From the NCBI RefSeq assembly GCF_026213295.1, contig NC_079421.1, forward strand, positions 22,453,171-22,517,170: 64,000 nucleotides of DNA. The letters run 5' to 3'. This DNA is from Gadus chalcogrammus. Taxonomy: Eukaryota > Chordata > Actinopteri > Gadiformes > Gadidae. The notes beneath the pieces are model-generated. The model was given only the letters and a program-made list of their open reading frames with translations, ran no database searches and was not told the origin of the DNA. Numbering within the stretch: position 1 is the first letter of the stretch; each line of letters starts with the position of its first letter. A program made the position numbers and the translations under genes. Shown here piece after piece: positions 44,178 to 55,199 of the stretch.

Positions 44178-45604
44178 CCATTTAAATACAAATTTAATGT
44201 AAAATGTTGTTTTTCCAGGAGGAGTCAACAAACCAGTACGTTTGGAACAGCTCAGGCAGGCCAGTGATTGCTGCAGGACACAGTGCTTAACGATGACACT
44301 ATAGCTAACGATGCAGACATTGTCGTGTTGCTATGGGAACGATTTCAGAGGGAACGGTTTTTGAAACAGGAACCTTGATCTCTGTTCAACACTAATTACC
44401 GGGCGTTTGGTTCGGAGCACTGTTGAAATACAATTCTTACAGATTCAGAAATCAGCAGTTCCATCATAAGCAGTCTCATCATAAGTAAGTGTCATTGTTT
44501 TTTAAATAACCCAAATTTCCCTGGATCCGATTTATCTCACATGGCGGTCAGTTTTCTATATCTACTTTACAGATATCCTTGTACTTAAATTCAACAATTT
44601 GAACGATTTGAAATCTGTGATATGGTGCTGGAATCCCTTTGCCACATAATCCAAGAAACTGCAGCCAAATATAGATTGGCCAAAGCAAGCACTGGGCGAC
44701 GGGATAGCGAAGAGTGGATTATTGTACTTCTGTCCAGGCAGCTGCTCCATCACGTTGTTGACTTGTGTTTTCCAAGCTGAGCGTCTTTCAGATATTTTGT
44801 CGTGCTTTAAGTTGTATTTGGTCATGTCTGCTTTGGTTTTGTTCTCAATCCATTTGAGTATAAAGTATTATTTATTTCTGATGGGAAAGTCATGGTTAGT
44901 TTACCTTTTTCTTTTTTTTTTGGCTGTGGTGGCCATGTAGATGATAATCTGTGTTTTTCGGTTATCTACTCGGACACAAACTTTTGTCTCCAACAAAAAC
45001 GGTTTTAGAAAGGTATTAAATATGGTCAAGGGATTTCAAACCAATGTCAAAGCAGTGGAAATGGGATTTGAATGTCATTGTAAAAAAAAAAAAAAAAAAA
45101 AGGATCAAACCTATAAAGTAATTGAGTGTTGGGTAAAATCAAAAGAATGTACTGCATTTGCAGGTTTTTGGGGGAAATATTTCCATGAAGCACTTCTAGT
45201 TTACACTGCATATTTATCAGTTGGTCACCACACTTAATAGACATGCAGGTAATGTAGGCCTACCATTTTGTTACTGAGTTTTGTACTTCTCAATAGTCTT
45301 TTACATTGTCATGTATAATATTTGTAAGCACAATACCAACTGAGTTTCATCCATTGTTGACTCCTTTCCTCATTGGGTAAATCTTGCAAAGAAATGTTTT
45401 AATCAAACTGTACTGTGCTCAAGAATAATCTATGTGTTAGTAAAGTTTTACGACAGTAGCATTTTAATCAAATTCTATGTTACCCCTTTCTGGCTTATTT
45501 AATTAACCCAATCCAATGAACAATACATAAGTCAGATAGCATATACACCATCAATATCAGATCTAGAAGATTAAAATGGCCAACAGCAGTTCCTCCGAGT
45601 AGGG
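44178..45604. other. intergenic region nsd1 to slu7
   Basis: AT-rich, no exon supported. Poly-A tract at 45081-45099. It may include a longer nsd1 3' UTR. Confidence 0.5.
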
Positions 45605-45798
45605 TCCAGCTGCAACCCCGGAGAACAACACCTTGGCGTGACAACAACCCATGCGCGACGGAAGTACTCTGGTGTGACGGAAGTGATTTATTTTTTAAAC
45701 ACCAGAGTACTTCCGTCGCGCGTGGGTTGTTGTCACCTATGGTTGTCACGCCCATGGTCACGCCAGGGTGTTGTTTGTTCTCCGAGGCTGCAGCTGGA
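45605..45798. mobile_element. fold-back (inverted repeat) element
   Basis: Two long arms face each other: TCCAGCTGCAACCCCGGAGA and ACAACACCTTGGCGTGAC on the left, with their near-perfect reverse complements on the right, plus an inner pair CGACGGAAGTACTCTGGTGT. It is about 194 bases with almost no loop. It is probably a non-autonomous DNA transposon of unknown superfamily. Confidence 0.8.
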
Positions 45799-45818
45799 TA
45801 TGGGAGTCTCCGGCCTGT

Positions 45819-45863
45819 TCAGCAGAGGGCGCAATTACCACCAGGTGTCCAGTAGGGGGCGCC
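45819..45863 (+). promoter_or_regulatory. two tandem CTCF motifs upstream of slu7
   Basis: TCAGCAGAGGGCGC at 45819-45832 has one mismatch to the CTCF core. CCAGTAGGGGGCGCC at 45849-45863 matches the consensus at every position. Both are in the same orientation, about 450 bases before the slu7 start codon. Confidence 0.55.
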
Positions 45864-45914
45864 CTCACAACCACGAATTTGCGTTCCCACGAAGAAGTTC
45901 TCTGGTGACGAAAT

Positions 45915-46032
45915 ACAAAACGTAAAATGGCGACGACTGCTCCGTCTGCGTAATCAAAACATCAGCTAGCATCAGAAATTAAATAACCCCCTTCAACTAA
46001 CCCAAACCAGTGTTTTTTGGAATCCCGAAAAG
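45915..46032 (+). other. slu7: candidate non-coding first exon of slu7
   Basis: An AAAATGGCGACGAC motif (YY1 type) near 45925 is followed by a donor CCGAAAAG/GTAAAC at 46033. The next acceptor, ACCCGCAG, is at 46294, two bases before the start codon. The boundaries are inferred. Confidence 0.5.
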
Positions 46033-46296
46033 GTAAACTATAATTGTATACAGATTGTGCAATCATTAAAAGCGGGTTATCTTAATTGAAGAACATAAAG
46101 CCATCAAAAGCATGCAAGAAGTCGCCATCGTGTTAGCACCACCAGTTAGCCAATGCACGTCTTGCACGACTAAATGTCCAATATACAAAAAAGAATCGTG
46201 ATACGTTTTGCTTTTATAGGATGATTAAACTCTAAAGGATATACTGTAACGATAACGACCACATTCTGTTTTTAAAACCAACCCAGACCCGCAGTC

Positions 46297-46602
46297 ATGA
46301 CGGAAGAAGGGCCCTCGCAGGCCGGGCAGGACGCGATGTTGGGGCTGGACGAACCCAAGAAGATGACCCGCGAGGACTGGAGGAAGAAGAAGGAGCTGGA
46401 GGAGCAGAGGAAGCTGGGAAACGCCCCGGCCGAGGTGGACGAGGAGGGAAAGTAAGCAGGTCGACGTGGGCAAGTAGGGGTGCCAATGCCTTCCATGGTG
46501 TGCCGCATTCATGAGAATATAAGTGTGGACATTGAGGTAAGAATGGGGGGGGTCACACATTGTGACCCCCCCATTCTTACCTCCATGTCCATGTAGATAG
46601 AC

Positions 46603-46652
<50 letters not shown>

Positions 46653-49600
46653 TAGGAATGGGCACGAGTAGTAAATTCCAAACTCGAGTGATCGAATGAA
46701 TTCCTTGAGGATCAATCGAGTACTCGTTTAAAAAAATCTATTTTTAGAATTTATTTATTTTAGAACGCATCTGCAGCAGGAATTGGCCTAATGATGAACG
46801 GCAATATTACCAACCAAACATGTAATGCTTATTCTCAATCAAAACAGTCAAGAGTTATCAGAGTATTCATTATTTATTTTGGCAAACGGTCAAAACACAT
46901 TTTCCTTGTAAAAAGGCAAATGCCTTCCATGGTGAGCCCCATTCATGAGAATATAAGCCTGATCTGATTGTATTTAATGGCGATAAACTCACCATTAGAT
47001 GAATATGGACATGGATGTCGTTTGACCGGGTGAGGGCTATTAGCTTCCCTAGTCGTTACTGTTGTGTTGACCCGACCGGTTCTCCCTTCCAGAGACATCA
47101 ACCCTCACATCCCCCAGTACATTTCGTCGGTGCCGTGGTACATCGACCCGTCCAAGAGACCCACGCTTAAGCATCAGAGACCCCAGGAAGAGGAAGAAGA
47201 TTATGTTTCCTCCATCGGACAGTGGTACAAGCGGGGGGTGGACGAGGTCAGTTGTTGTCATGAGATGGTGACCAGATCACAATGGAGCAGATATTGTGTA
47301 TGGTCCTGTTTATAAACTAAGAGCTTCATGTTTAATTCTGTCACCAGAAACCAATTTCCACAAAGTTCCGCAAGGGTTCGTGTGAAAACTGCGGTGCGGT
47401 GACACACAAGAAGAAGGACTGCTTGGAGGTAAACATCTGCGTTCTCAACAAAAGCATCTAGAAACCTGACCTCCTGTCAACATACAGGGGAGCTTCGATG
47501 TGTTCATAGAGGCACATATGAAACAAGAATGAGGGCTTCATTTGTGCTTAATTTTTACCTACCAGCGGCCCAGAAAAGTGGGAGCCAAGTTCACGGGTTC
47601 GGGTATGGCTCCGGATGAGCACTCTCAGCTGAACCTGGCCCTGGACTACGATGGGAAGAGGGATCGCTGGAACGGGTACGACCCCGAGGACCACCATCGC
47701 ATCGTAGAGGAGTACTCCAAAGTGGACCAGGTGAGCTTCACCTGCAGCCTCGGGCCCTATCCCACCGTTCAACCTGTCGAGCAACACACCATCCCCGACG
47801 AGGAATCGTCTGCAAGATTAGAAATATTCGGGGAAAATATAGACAGAAACTTTACTAATGGCCTGATCTGTACATAGAGCTTAAATTGATCATCTGTAAT
47901 CTTCCTCCTTGATGCTTCTCCCAGGCCAAGAGAACCTTGAAGGCCCAGAAGCTTCAGGATGAGCTGGCTTCAGGAAAACTGGATCAGGTAAGTCTGGACT
48001 CAAACCAGCGGTCAACCAAAAACACTATTGGAAACGTATCAGCATGAAGGGCGTAACCAGTTTAAGCTCCCTTAAGCCAAATTTAATTCAGACAAATCTT
48101 AGCCATCATATATAATGTATAAGGCTGGGTACAAATATCGATTCATCAATGCACTGCAATTTATTTGTTCTCGATTCAATTTCGACAGTTTTTTTTAAAT
48201 CGATTTATTTCCATTAAAAAAAGAAAGGAAGAAAAAAAAGCATAGTCTGTCATTGTAATCTAGAAGCGAGTATGTCTAAATGTATATGCCTTTTTACATT
48301 TGTCCATGTTATGATTATTACTTTTATGCTGCAGGTTTAGCTCAGGAACAATACTATACAACGGTGTATTCCCTTTTTGCTAGTTAAAGCACAATGAAGT
48401 TGTTAATTCATTTTAAAATGGTTAATTCCAAAAAATATTCAGGTATTTTTGTCATCTGCACGAGGTGCACGTATTATTGAATCGATATTGAAGCAATTGG
48501 ATCAATATCGAATCGATAAAATCGAATCAAGTCCTAAAGAATCAAATTGAATTGAATTGTGAGGTACCTGGCAATACCCAGCCCTAATAATGTATTTGTT
48601 TTCAAGTGGAACCTGGGTCCAATAACCCTTGCTTGTCTGACCACTGATCCTTCGAGATGCTTGAGGACCTTTCTAGCTGAATGTGGTCCTCCAGGTTAAG
48701 TGGAGTCGCTCCCTCGTTACATTCTGGTCTCTCCCGCACAGGAGCGGGAACACGACAGCGAGGATGAGGATGAGGACAAATACGCAGACGATATCGACAT
48801 GCCTGGGCAGAACTTCGACTCCAAGAGGCGTATCACCGTGAGGAATCTGCGTATCCGAGAAGACATCGCCAAGGTAAGAGTGTATTTCAGTCTGTCCAGT
48901 GGGGTTCATCTCTGGTCTCGTCTCTCAAGGGGCCAGTGAGAAGGTGAAGCCTTCCCTTTTCACTGTCTCTCATAACAAATAAACTATTGTTATTATATAT
49001 ATATATTATATTATTATGATTATTGGAATTGTGCTTCCGCCACAGTAGGGGGCAGTATGGCATTGAATCTCAGGACAGAGGGCACAGGGGTGTACACAGC
49101 AGATTTTTATGTTTTTGTTTATTTATCTTTGAACTGTTTTTGGAGTAAATAAAACTTTTGCCAATTGGAATTGCCCCTCGTTTTTATCCACGTTTTTCGT
49201 CTGCCCCTCACAGGGCCTTCACCTAATCCACTCCTTAATCTGTAGCCAATAATATATGGACTTCCCTTACAGGTGTCAGTGATGTAAATTGTGCTCTATT
49301 GAATTCTCTCTAGTACTTGAGGAATCTGGATCCCAACTCGGCCTACTACGACCCCAAGACTCGAGCTATGAGGGAGAATCCGTACTACAACACCGGCATG
49401 AACCCAGACGAGTGAGTCACCGACTGCCTGACTGACTGACTGACTGCCTGACTGACTGTCCATCAGGTCTCTTCTGCTCGGTGTGGTATTGTCTGTCGAC
49501 CGTACCTCCAATGCTTTCCTCTTTGATTTCCCGCAGGGTGGGATTCGCCGGCGACAACTTTGTGCGCTACTCCGGGGACACCATAACCATGGCCCAGACT

Positions 49601-51747
49601 CAGTGTAAGTTACCAAACACCTAAGTCTCTAACCAGTAGTAACTAGTTAACCCCAGCCCTGCAGTGTGTGCGTGGTACCCCTGGTTAACGGCCTGGCCGT
49701 GCGCTGTGTTCCAGTGTTCGCCTGGGAGGCCTATGAGAAGGGGTCGGAGGTGCACCTGCAGGCAGACCCCACCAAGCTGGAGCTGCTGCACCAGTCCTTC
49801 AAAGTCAAGAAGGAGGACTTCAAGGAGAAGCAGAAGGACACCATCCTGGAGAGGGTGGGGCAGCTTCTCTTTCTTCTCCCCCTCCCCGTTGACTCTTTGA
49901 CGACGCGCCTTATTCTTACACCTTCTAACAGCTTTGTGGCTTTTAAGCTCCATGCTTAAAGAGGCAATATGCAAGACTCTGGATATCAAGCTAGCTCCAG
50001 CCCACATTAAAGGTTGTGGGCTGACGGATCACATTCATTTTTCCTCATGATCCGCTAGCTGCCCGCCCCATCAGCAGGTCCCATCTCTGTAGGCAGGTTA
50101 ATGTGGACTGGAGCTAGCGATATCAAGCTAGCTCCAGTCCACATTAAGAACTATTTGTTTATCTGACCCCCGCCCAACTTAAAAACATATTCCGTTACCG
50201 CAATCAAGCCTTAAAGTTAGCCCCGTAATGCTAGCCCTGTCTACATGCCCAGAATGTGTTCTGGAGCACACAACAGTTCCCCCGTGCTCATCTGGGCGTG
50301 TGTGTGACAGTACGGCGGCGAGGAGCACCTGGACGCCCCCCCCCGGGAGCTGCTGCTGGCCCAGACGGAGGACTACGTGGAGTACTCCCGCCACGGCGCG
50401 GTCATCAAGGGCCTGGACAAGGCCATCGCCCGCTCCAAATACGAGGAGGACGTGACCATCAACAACCACGCCGTAAGCACCGCGCCACAGACCCAGCGGC
50501 AGGGCACGCATCATGTTCACGACATGTTCTGATCTGCTTTTATTGAACTGTTTCTCCGCCCCAGTTCATCTGGGGGTCCTACTGGAGGGACGGCTACTGG
50601 GGGTTCAAATGCTGCCACTCCATGGTCAAGCAGAGTTACTGCACGGGGGCCGCAGGCATCCACACAGCCGTAAGTGGATTCCCTCTTTACCGTCTGGTTC
50701 ACTCTTTACCGTCTGGTTCATGTATGTGTATATATATATCACCGTAGTCCCTCAGAACCAATGAGGGACTAGTTTATTGAGAATAATTTAGTACAAAACA
50801 AATGATAAATTAGAACAACTTTTCTGTGCTTCCGGCTTAATAAGTACTACACCACTGTTCCTAATGTATGTCGTTTAGTTTGGAGTCAGATACGGTCAGA
50901 AGCAACACCGTTTTTCGACCGTAGATTTGGACATCGTCATTTAGTGTCTAGTATACTCTTAAGCAGAAAGTTATCTGCCACATTTCCCCTGCACCGACCA
51001 GTGGCACAGGGCGAAGGGGGAAGGAAAGGAGGGCCACTCCTACCTTTGGTGGCGTCATCACGATGTAACCGTGTGTTTGTCCTGCTGCAGAGCACATCGG
51101 CCTGCGTTCCGTTTGACGACGGTCTTCAGGAGGACGAAGAGGAGGAACAGCCCAAGACCCTTCTGGAGGTAAGCGCCCTCAGAGCCGAGCTGGGGGGGCT
51201 CCACAGGTCCCCTCCCCGGGGCTTCACACAGCCCTGCAGCCCCGGATCACAACCATGTTTATTCTCCAACCCGATAGGACGCCCGGTTCACTTCACATCA
51301 GGATCACTCAGACCACAGCGCTCATTGTTAAGAAAATATCTGTGTTTAGATTATCAGCTGATATACCGATCATCTTTTATTTCCTAATATCGCTCTGGGC
51401 CCCTAAAGTCCAGCATCGGTCTGGCCCTAGTTTGTCTTTATGCTGTCTGTCATTGAACCGATGGCTTTATAGCTGGTAGTCAGGGTGCTGTCCATTTAAC
51501 CATTTATTGGAGACATAACTTCGTACTTTTAGAACTTTTAATTAAATAACTTTCAATTGGAAAACGTGATGTAATATCGTTCTCCCAAGGACGACCTGTT
51601 TCAAGCCAAAGTGACTTCTTTTCGCAGATGCACCAGGAGAAGATGAAGGAGAAGAAGAAGAAAAAGAAGAACAAGAAGAACAAGAAGCACGGCTCTGACA
51701 GCGAATCAGACGATGAGGCGAAGAAGAAAGAGAAGCTGATTAAGGTA

Positions 51748-51778
<31 letters not shown>

Positions 51779-52614
51779 GATGATGTGGTGTGTGTGGTTG
51801 TCTGGATGATGTGGTGTGTGTTGGTGTGTGGATGATGTGGTCGGTGTAGGTGGATGGGGGTGTGGTTGTGTGTGTGTGGTTGTGTGGTTGATGTGGTGGG
51901 TGTGGGTGGATGGGGGTGTGGTTGTGGTTGTGGGCGCGCAGTGGTGTGTGTGTCAGGGTTGCATGATTATGGCAAAAATTATAATTGCGATTATTTTTCC
52001 TGATATTTCTATTCATCATTTTGATAAACATATCAATTAGACATTCTTTGGCAACAAATGTATCTATAAAAAAACAATGATTAAGCAATATAAGTTTGCA
52101 ATTCGGTTTCAACAGGCTTACAAATCTGATTTATTCATGTTTTCATCATTTATCTTTTAAATGACGGGCCATAACCCTATATGGAAGAAGAAGATGAGGA
52201 TGATCACCTATCTGAGTGCATCAACCACTTGGCCCTCGTCCTGTCCCCTCTCCTAACCTCCTCCTTGGCCCTCCACTTGTCCCCTCTCCTAACCTCCACG
52301 TCTCATAGGCCCTGTCCCCTCTCCTAACCTCCTTGGCCCTCCCCTTGTCCCCTCTCCTAACCTCCTCGTCTCCTAGGCCCTCGCCCTGTCCCCTCTCCTA
52401 ACCTGCTCCTTGTCTCCTTGTCTCCTAGGCCCTGGATGCGGAGTGCCAGAGGCTGAAGCGCGTGGACGAGATCATGCTGCTGGACGAGAGGAAGCGGCCG
52501 TACAGCAGCCTGCACGAGGTCAAGCAGCCAACCGAGGAGGAGATGGAGGCCTTCCGCATGAAGCGGGGCCGCGAGGACGACCCCATGTTCGCCTTCCTGC
52601 ACCCCCCCTCCTGA
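46297..52614 (+). CDS. slu7: SLU7 second-step pre-mRNA splicing factor
   Basis: Nuclear splicing factor needed for choice of the 3' splice site in the second catalytic step. Exons 46297-46451, 47093-47246, 47348-47428, 47566-47730, 47925-47987, 48742-48873, 49314-49411, 49537-49604, 49715-49854, 50311-50472, 50565-50669, 51091-51168, 51628-51744 and 52429-52614 join in phase into 567 aa (human 586). Landmarks: N-terminal [19 protein letters not shown], the block [20 protein letters not shown], the CCHC zinc knuckle [51 protein letters not shown], and a lysine-rich segment in exon 13 ([19 protein letters not shown]). The last intron carries a repeat that copies branch-point-like motifs. c1qtnf2 and ccnjl follow as in human 5q33. 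Confidence 0.97.
46528..46590. repeat. inverted repeat, slu7 intron 1
   Basis: GGTAAGAATGGGGGG with GTCACA faces TGTGACCCCCCCATTCTTAC across a 3-4 base centre, giving a hairpin with arms of about 28 bases (small imperfections). A GATA repeat follows. Confidence 0.85.
46595..46652. repeat. (GATA)n microsatellite
   Basis: About 13 GATA units after one GACA unit. Confidence 0.97.
46653..47092 (+). other. slu7 intron 1, 3' part with transposon fragment
   Basis: GGAATGGGCACGAGTAGTAA and CAATCGAGTACTCGTT resemble the end of a fish DNA transposon. TGCCTTCCATGGTGAGCCCC then ATTCATGAGAATATAAG at 46921-46957 repeats 46488-46521 in direct orientation. Confidence 0.5.
48120..48586. mobile_element. hAT-like non-autonomous transposon (467 bp)
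   Basis: Inverted ends TAAGGCTGGGTA and the reverse complement of TACCCAGCCCTA (outermost 12 bases, one to two mismatches). A perfect 8-base target duplication ATAATGTA lies at 48112-48119 and 48587-48594. ATCGAATCGATAAAATCGAA-type palindromic words fill the interior. No transposase is present. It lies in slu7 intron 5. Confidence 0.88.
49042..49055 (+). promoter_or_regulatory. CTCF-like motif, slu7 intron 6
   Basis: ACAGTAGGGGGCAG matches 13 of 14 positions of the CTCF core. It is isolated in the intron between 48873 and 49314, which otherwise shows only a short TA repeat near 48995-49010. Confidence 0.35.
49982..50147. mobile_element. short inverted-repeat element, slu7 intron 9
   Basis: GCTAGCTCCAGCCCACATTA (49990-50009) and TTAATGTGGACTGGAGCTAG (from 50098) are inverted arms bounding 129 bases, flanked by the 8-base duplication GATATCAA (49982-49989, 50119-50126). 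The left arm recurs at 50127-50147, forming a perfect 21-base palindrome with the right arm. Confidence 0.8.
50670..51090 (+). other. slu7 intron 11
   Basis: Unique sequence. CCGTCTGGTTCACTCTTTA is tandemly repeated at about 50690-50715. No other feature is seen. Confidence 0.6.
51169..51627 (+). other. slu7 intron 12
   Basis: No repeat, exon or mobile element is recognised. The 3' end carries TTCTTTTCGCAG. Confidence 0.6.
51749..51955. repeat. GT-rich repeat, slu7 intron 13
   Basis: Pure (GT)n at 51749-51778, then TGGATGATGTGGTGTGTGTG and related variants. A probable DNA-transposon fragment (GGGTTGCATGATTATGGCAA) follows at 51957-52115. Confidence 0.85.
52236..52428 (+). repeat. minisatellite with branch-point and acceptor copies, slu7 intron 13
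   Basis: CTCTCCTAACCT occurs five times and TGTCCCCTCTCC at each of them. TCTCATAGGCCCTG (52301-52314) and TCTCCTAGGCCCTCG (52369-52384) mimic the true junction TCTCCTAG/GCCCTGG at 52428/52429. The array ends at the real acceptor. Confidence 0.9.
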
Positions 52615-52919
52615 GCCTCCTCCGCAGGGCCTCAGGGTACCGGCCCCCGGGGGGAGGTCCCCCGGTCTGTAGGGTCCGTCGACGGGGCAGCAGCCGCCTA
52701 ACTCACAGGACCCACCGCAAACTCAAACCACACAGTGTAGGGGCTTCTTAAAATGATGTTTGTTTATGCTTTTATGGCCGAATGAGGACGGTTGTTGTTG
52801 TAGGGCTTTTTTGTTTAGGAGTCATTATTCCACGGTAAATGGGGAATTACCATTTGTGCGCTTTGTAAATATCAACTACATATTCATTAAAGGCCATCAT
52901 TCAAATTTTGTGATACTGA

Positions 52920-52925
52920 AATAAA
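52920..52925 (+). terminator. poly(A) signal AATAAA, slu7
   Basis: Hexamer about 306 bases after the slu7 stop codon, followed by a TTTGTTTGT-rich stretch. Confidence 0.7.
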
Positions 52926-53878
52926 TTTGTTTGTAAAATTAACCGTTTACTCATTTTTGTTGTGTTTTCGAAACAATGGTCAGCTGTATGGAGCATCTCT
53001 AAAACGTATGCAATATTTACAAAGGGTGTTTGCCAGGCAGTCATATAAGAATAGCGACACCGCGTGGGCAGATGATACATGAACTCCGCACTGCAATAGA
53101 TCATCTCCCATCAAATCTAAACCAGGAAGTTTGAGGTTATTAGAAACAGACTCCACCAATGTCTATTTTGAAGGATTTGACTAGTCATTTTTCCATTGGC
53201 TCAGATTTAACGTATTAATCATCTTTCTTTTTATACCTTCAGAGCAGACCAAAGCACCAGAAGTAAAACCAATACTTCCAACCTTAAATGGATGTGGAGT
53301 AAAGTGGATACCAAAGCTCGTGGTACATTCCATTCTGTATATATGTCCATTGTTTCTTCTATCTACAACATATTTAAAAGGCTCAGTATATCAGCAGGCC
53401 ATGCTTTGATGCAAGGACTTAACACATGCATTATGTTCCCCTAATACTGTTGTTTCCCCCTTCTGCTGCCTGCTGCCAGCTACAGCACATACACATCTGT
53501 TAATAGTCATAGAATAAAGCAGTTTCGCCCCATCAAAATGAATAGCTTCTCGCTATCTTGTGACTCACTTCGAGCTTAATCTAACCTCTGATATGGATTA
53601 TAATGACTAATACTTGCTCAAACAATGACGCACAGTTTAGGGCTTCGTTCCATGTAAAAAATTTCAGTGGGCCACTTTGATAGCTATCGGAAGAAGCATA
53701 TGACATCACTGTCAAAGTATTTTACTGGCAGTGTTTTCAGCAGGGCGGATGTTAGGGTTTGCGTGATTCACTGTTGGTGAGTCTCTTTAATGCTCTATCA
53801 CACCAGTGTTATCTATCCCCAATACTGGAAAATATCATGTCCGAAACTTGGCAGACGACTACTGAGTAGCGTTGCAGA
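52926..53878. other. intergenic slu7 to c1qtnf2
   Basis: AT-rich unique sequence with no supported exon or recognisable mobile element until the candidate c1qtnf2 5' exon. Confidence 0.5.
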
Positions 53879-53906
53879 ATGTCCACAGCCTACAGTTCTC
53901 CAACTG
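53879..53906 (+). other. c1qtnf2: candidate upstream coding exon of c1qtnf2
   Basis: ATG at 53879 is followed by nine open codons and a donor ACTG/GTGAGT. Joining to the acceptor CTTCCTCAG (54206) keeps the frame of c1qtnf2 and would add MSTAYSSPTGRVTLQTC before the annotated methionine. An in-frame TAG precedes it. It may equally be 5' UTR. Confidence 0.35.
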
Positions 53907-54229
53907 GTGAGTTGATATGCATCATAGCCTCTATGTTCTCGTACGGCCACTACGCCCTCAACCCGTTCTTCCATTGCTCAGATTGTTATGCGGCATCAGG
54001 GGATTGCATGGAATGAATCATAACATTTTCTGTAAATATACTGCATACAAGCTACAAGCCTATGCTTTGCTCGGGTGTTGCCAGTCTTCCCACTTTTGTA
54101 CCGTATGCTTTATGCACATTATTGGGCATACATATTGACCCATCTTTAATACCGGCCAGCCATAGTCCAATCTCAGAGGTCCATGGTCGTGCTCTTCCTT
54201 CCTCAGGGAGAGTGACGCTCCAGACATGC

Positions 54230-55199
54230 ATGCTGCTGTGTTTGGTGTCCGTGGCATCCTGCCAGTCGCCGTCGCACACGCACAGGAGAGGACGGAACCT
54301 CACCATCCATTCCTCCCAGCTGGTGTGCAGTCTCCCGGGCCCCCAGGGGCCTGCGGGACAACCCGGAGCCTCTGGATCTCCAGGGGCTATGGGCGCACAG
54401 GGGCCCCCAGGGAGAGATGGCCTGGATGGGAAGGATGGAGAGAAGGGCGACCGGGGCGACGCAGGTGAGGCCTCCGTCCATCTCGCGGTCTAACGTGTCG
54501 TGGTTACTGCAGCGATGTGCATGACTCCGTTAGTTACCGTAACGCTGATCGCTCTCCTCAGCTGAGCCCGGGAGGCCAGGGAACCCCGGGAAGCCGGGGC
54601 CGAAGGGCAAAGCAGGCGTGATCGGCAAGGCCGGGCCCCGGGGGTTCAACGGGCTGCGGGGCACCCCAGGGGTGACGGGCAAGCCCGGGAGGAAGGGCCC
54701 GCCGGGCGACGCGGGCGTGGACGGGGCCCCCGGCGGCTGCAGCTGCGGGGACAACAGCGCGCGCTCGGCCTTCTCCGTGGCGATGACCAAGAGCTACCCC
54801 CAGGAGCGGCTGCCGATCCGCTTCGGCCGCATCCTGCTCAACGAGGGCGACCACTACAACGCCACCAGCGGGAAGTTCGTCTGCGCCTTCCCCGGGGTGT
54901 ACTACTTCACCTACGACATCACCCTGGCCAACAGGCACCTGGCCATCGGACTGGTCCACAACGGGAACTACAAGATCAAGACGTTCGACGCCAACACGGG
55001 GAACAACGACGTGGCGTCGGGCTCCACCGTGCTGCAGCTGCGGCGCGGGGACCAGGTGTGGCTGCAGATCTTCTACTCCGGGCAGAACGGCCTGTTCTTC
55101 GACCCGTACTGGACGGACAGCACCTTCACCGGCTTCCTCATCTATGCCGATCGGCAAAAGCAACTGCCGAAAGCAACTAATGCTGAAGATTTGAATTAG
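54230..55199 (+). CDS. c1qtnf2: C1q/TNF-related protein 2 (CTRP2)
   Basis: Secreted adiponectin-family protein. Coding exons 54230-54464 and 54562-55199 join in phase to 290 aa (human 285). A short hydrophobic signal segment ([11 protein letters not shown]) starts at the chosen [16 protein letters not shown] matches the human entry to the collagen domain. Gly-X-Y triplets run from about residue 36 to 133, then CSCG and the globular C1q domain ([83 protein letters not shown]). At the exon junction the expected Gly reads Ala (GDA-AEP-GRP), so the triplet pattern is interrupted once. An acceptor at 54206 shows that a 5' exon exists. The order slu7, c1qtnf2, ccnjl agrees with human 5q33.3. Confidence 0.95.
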
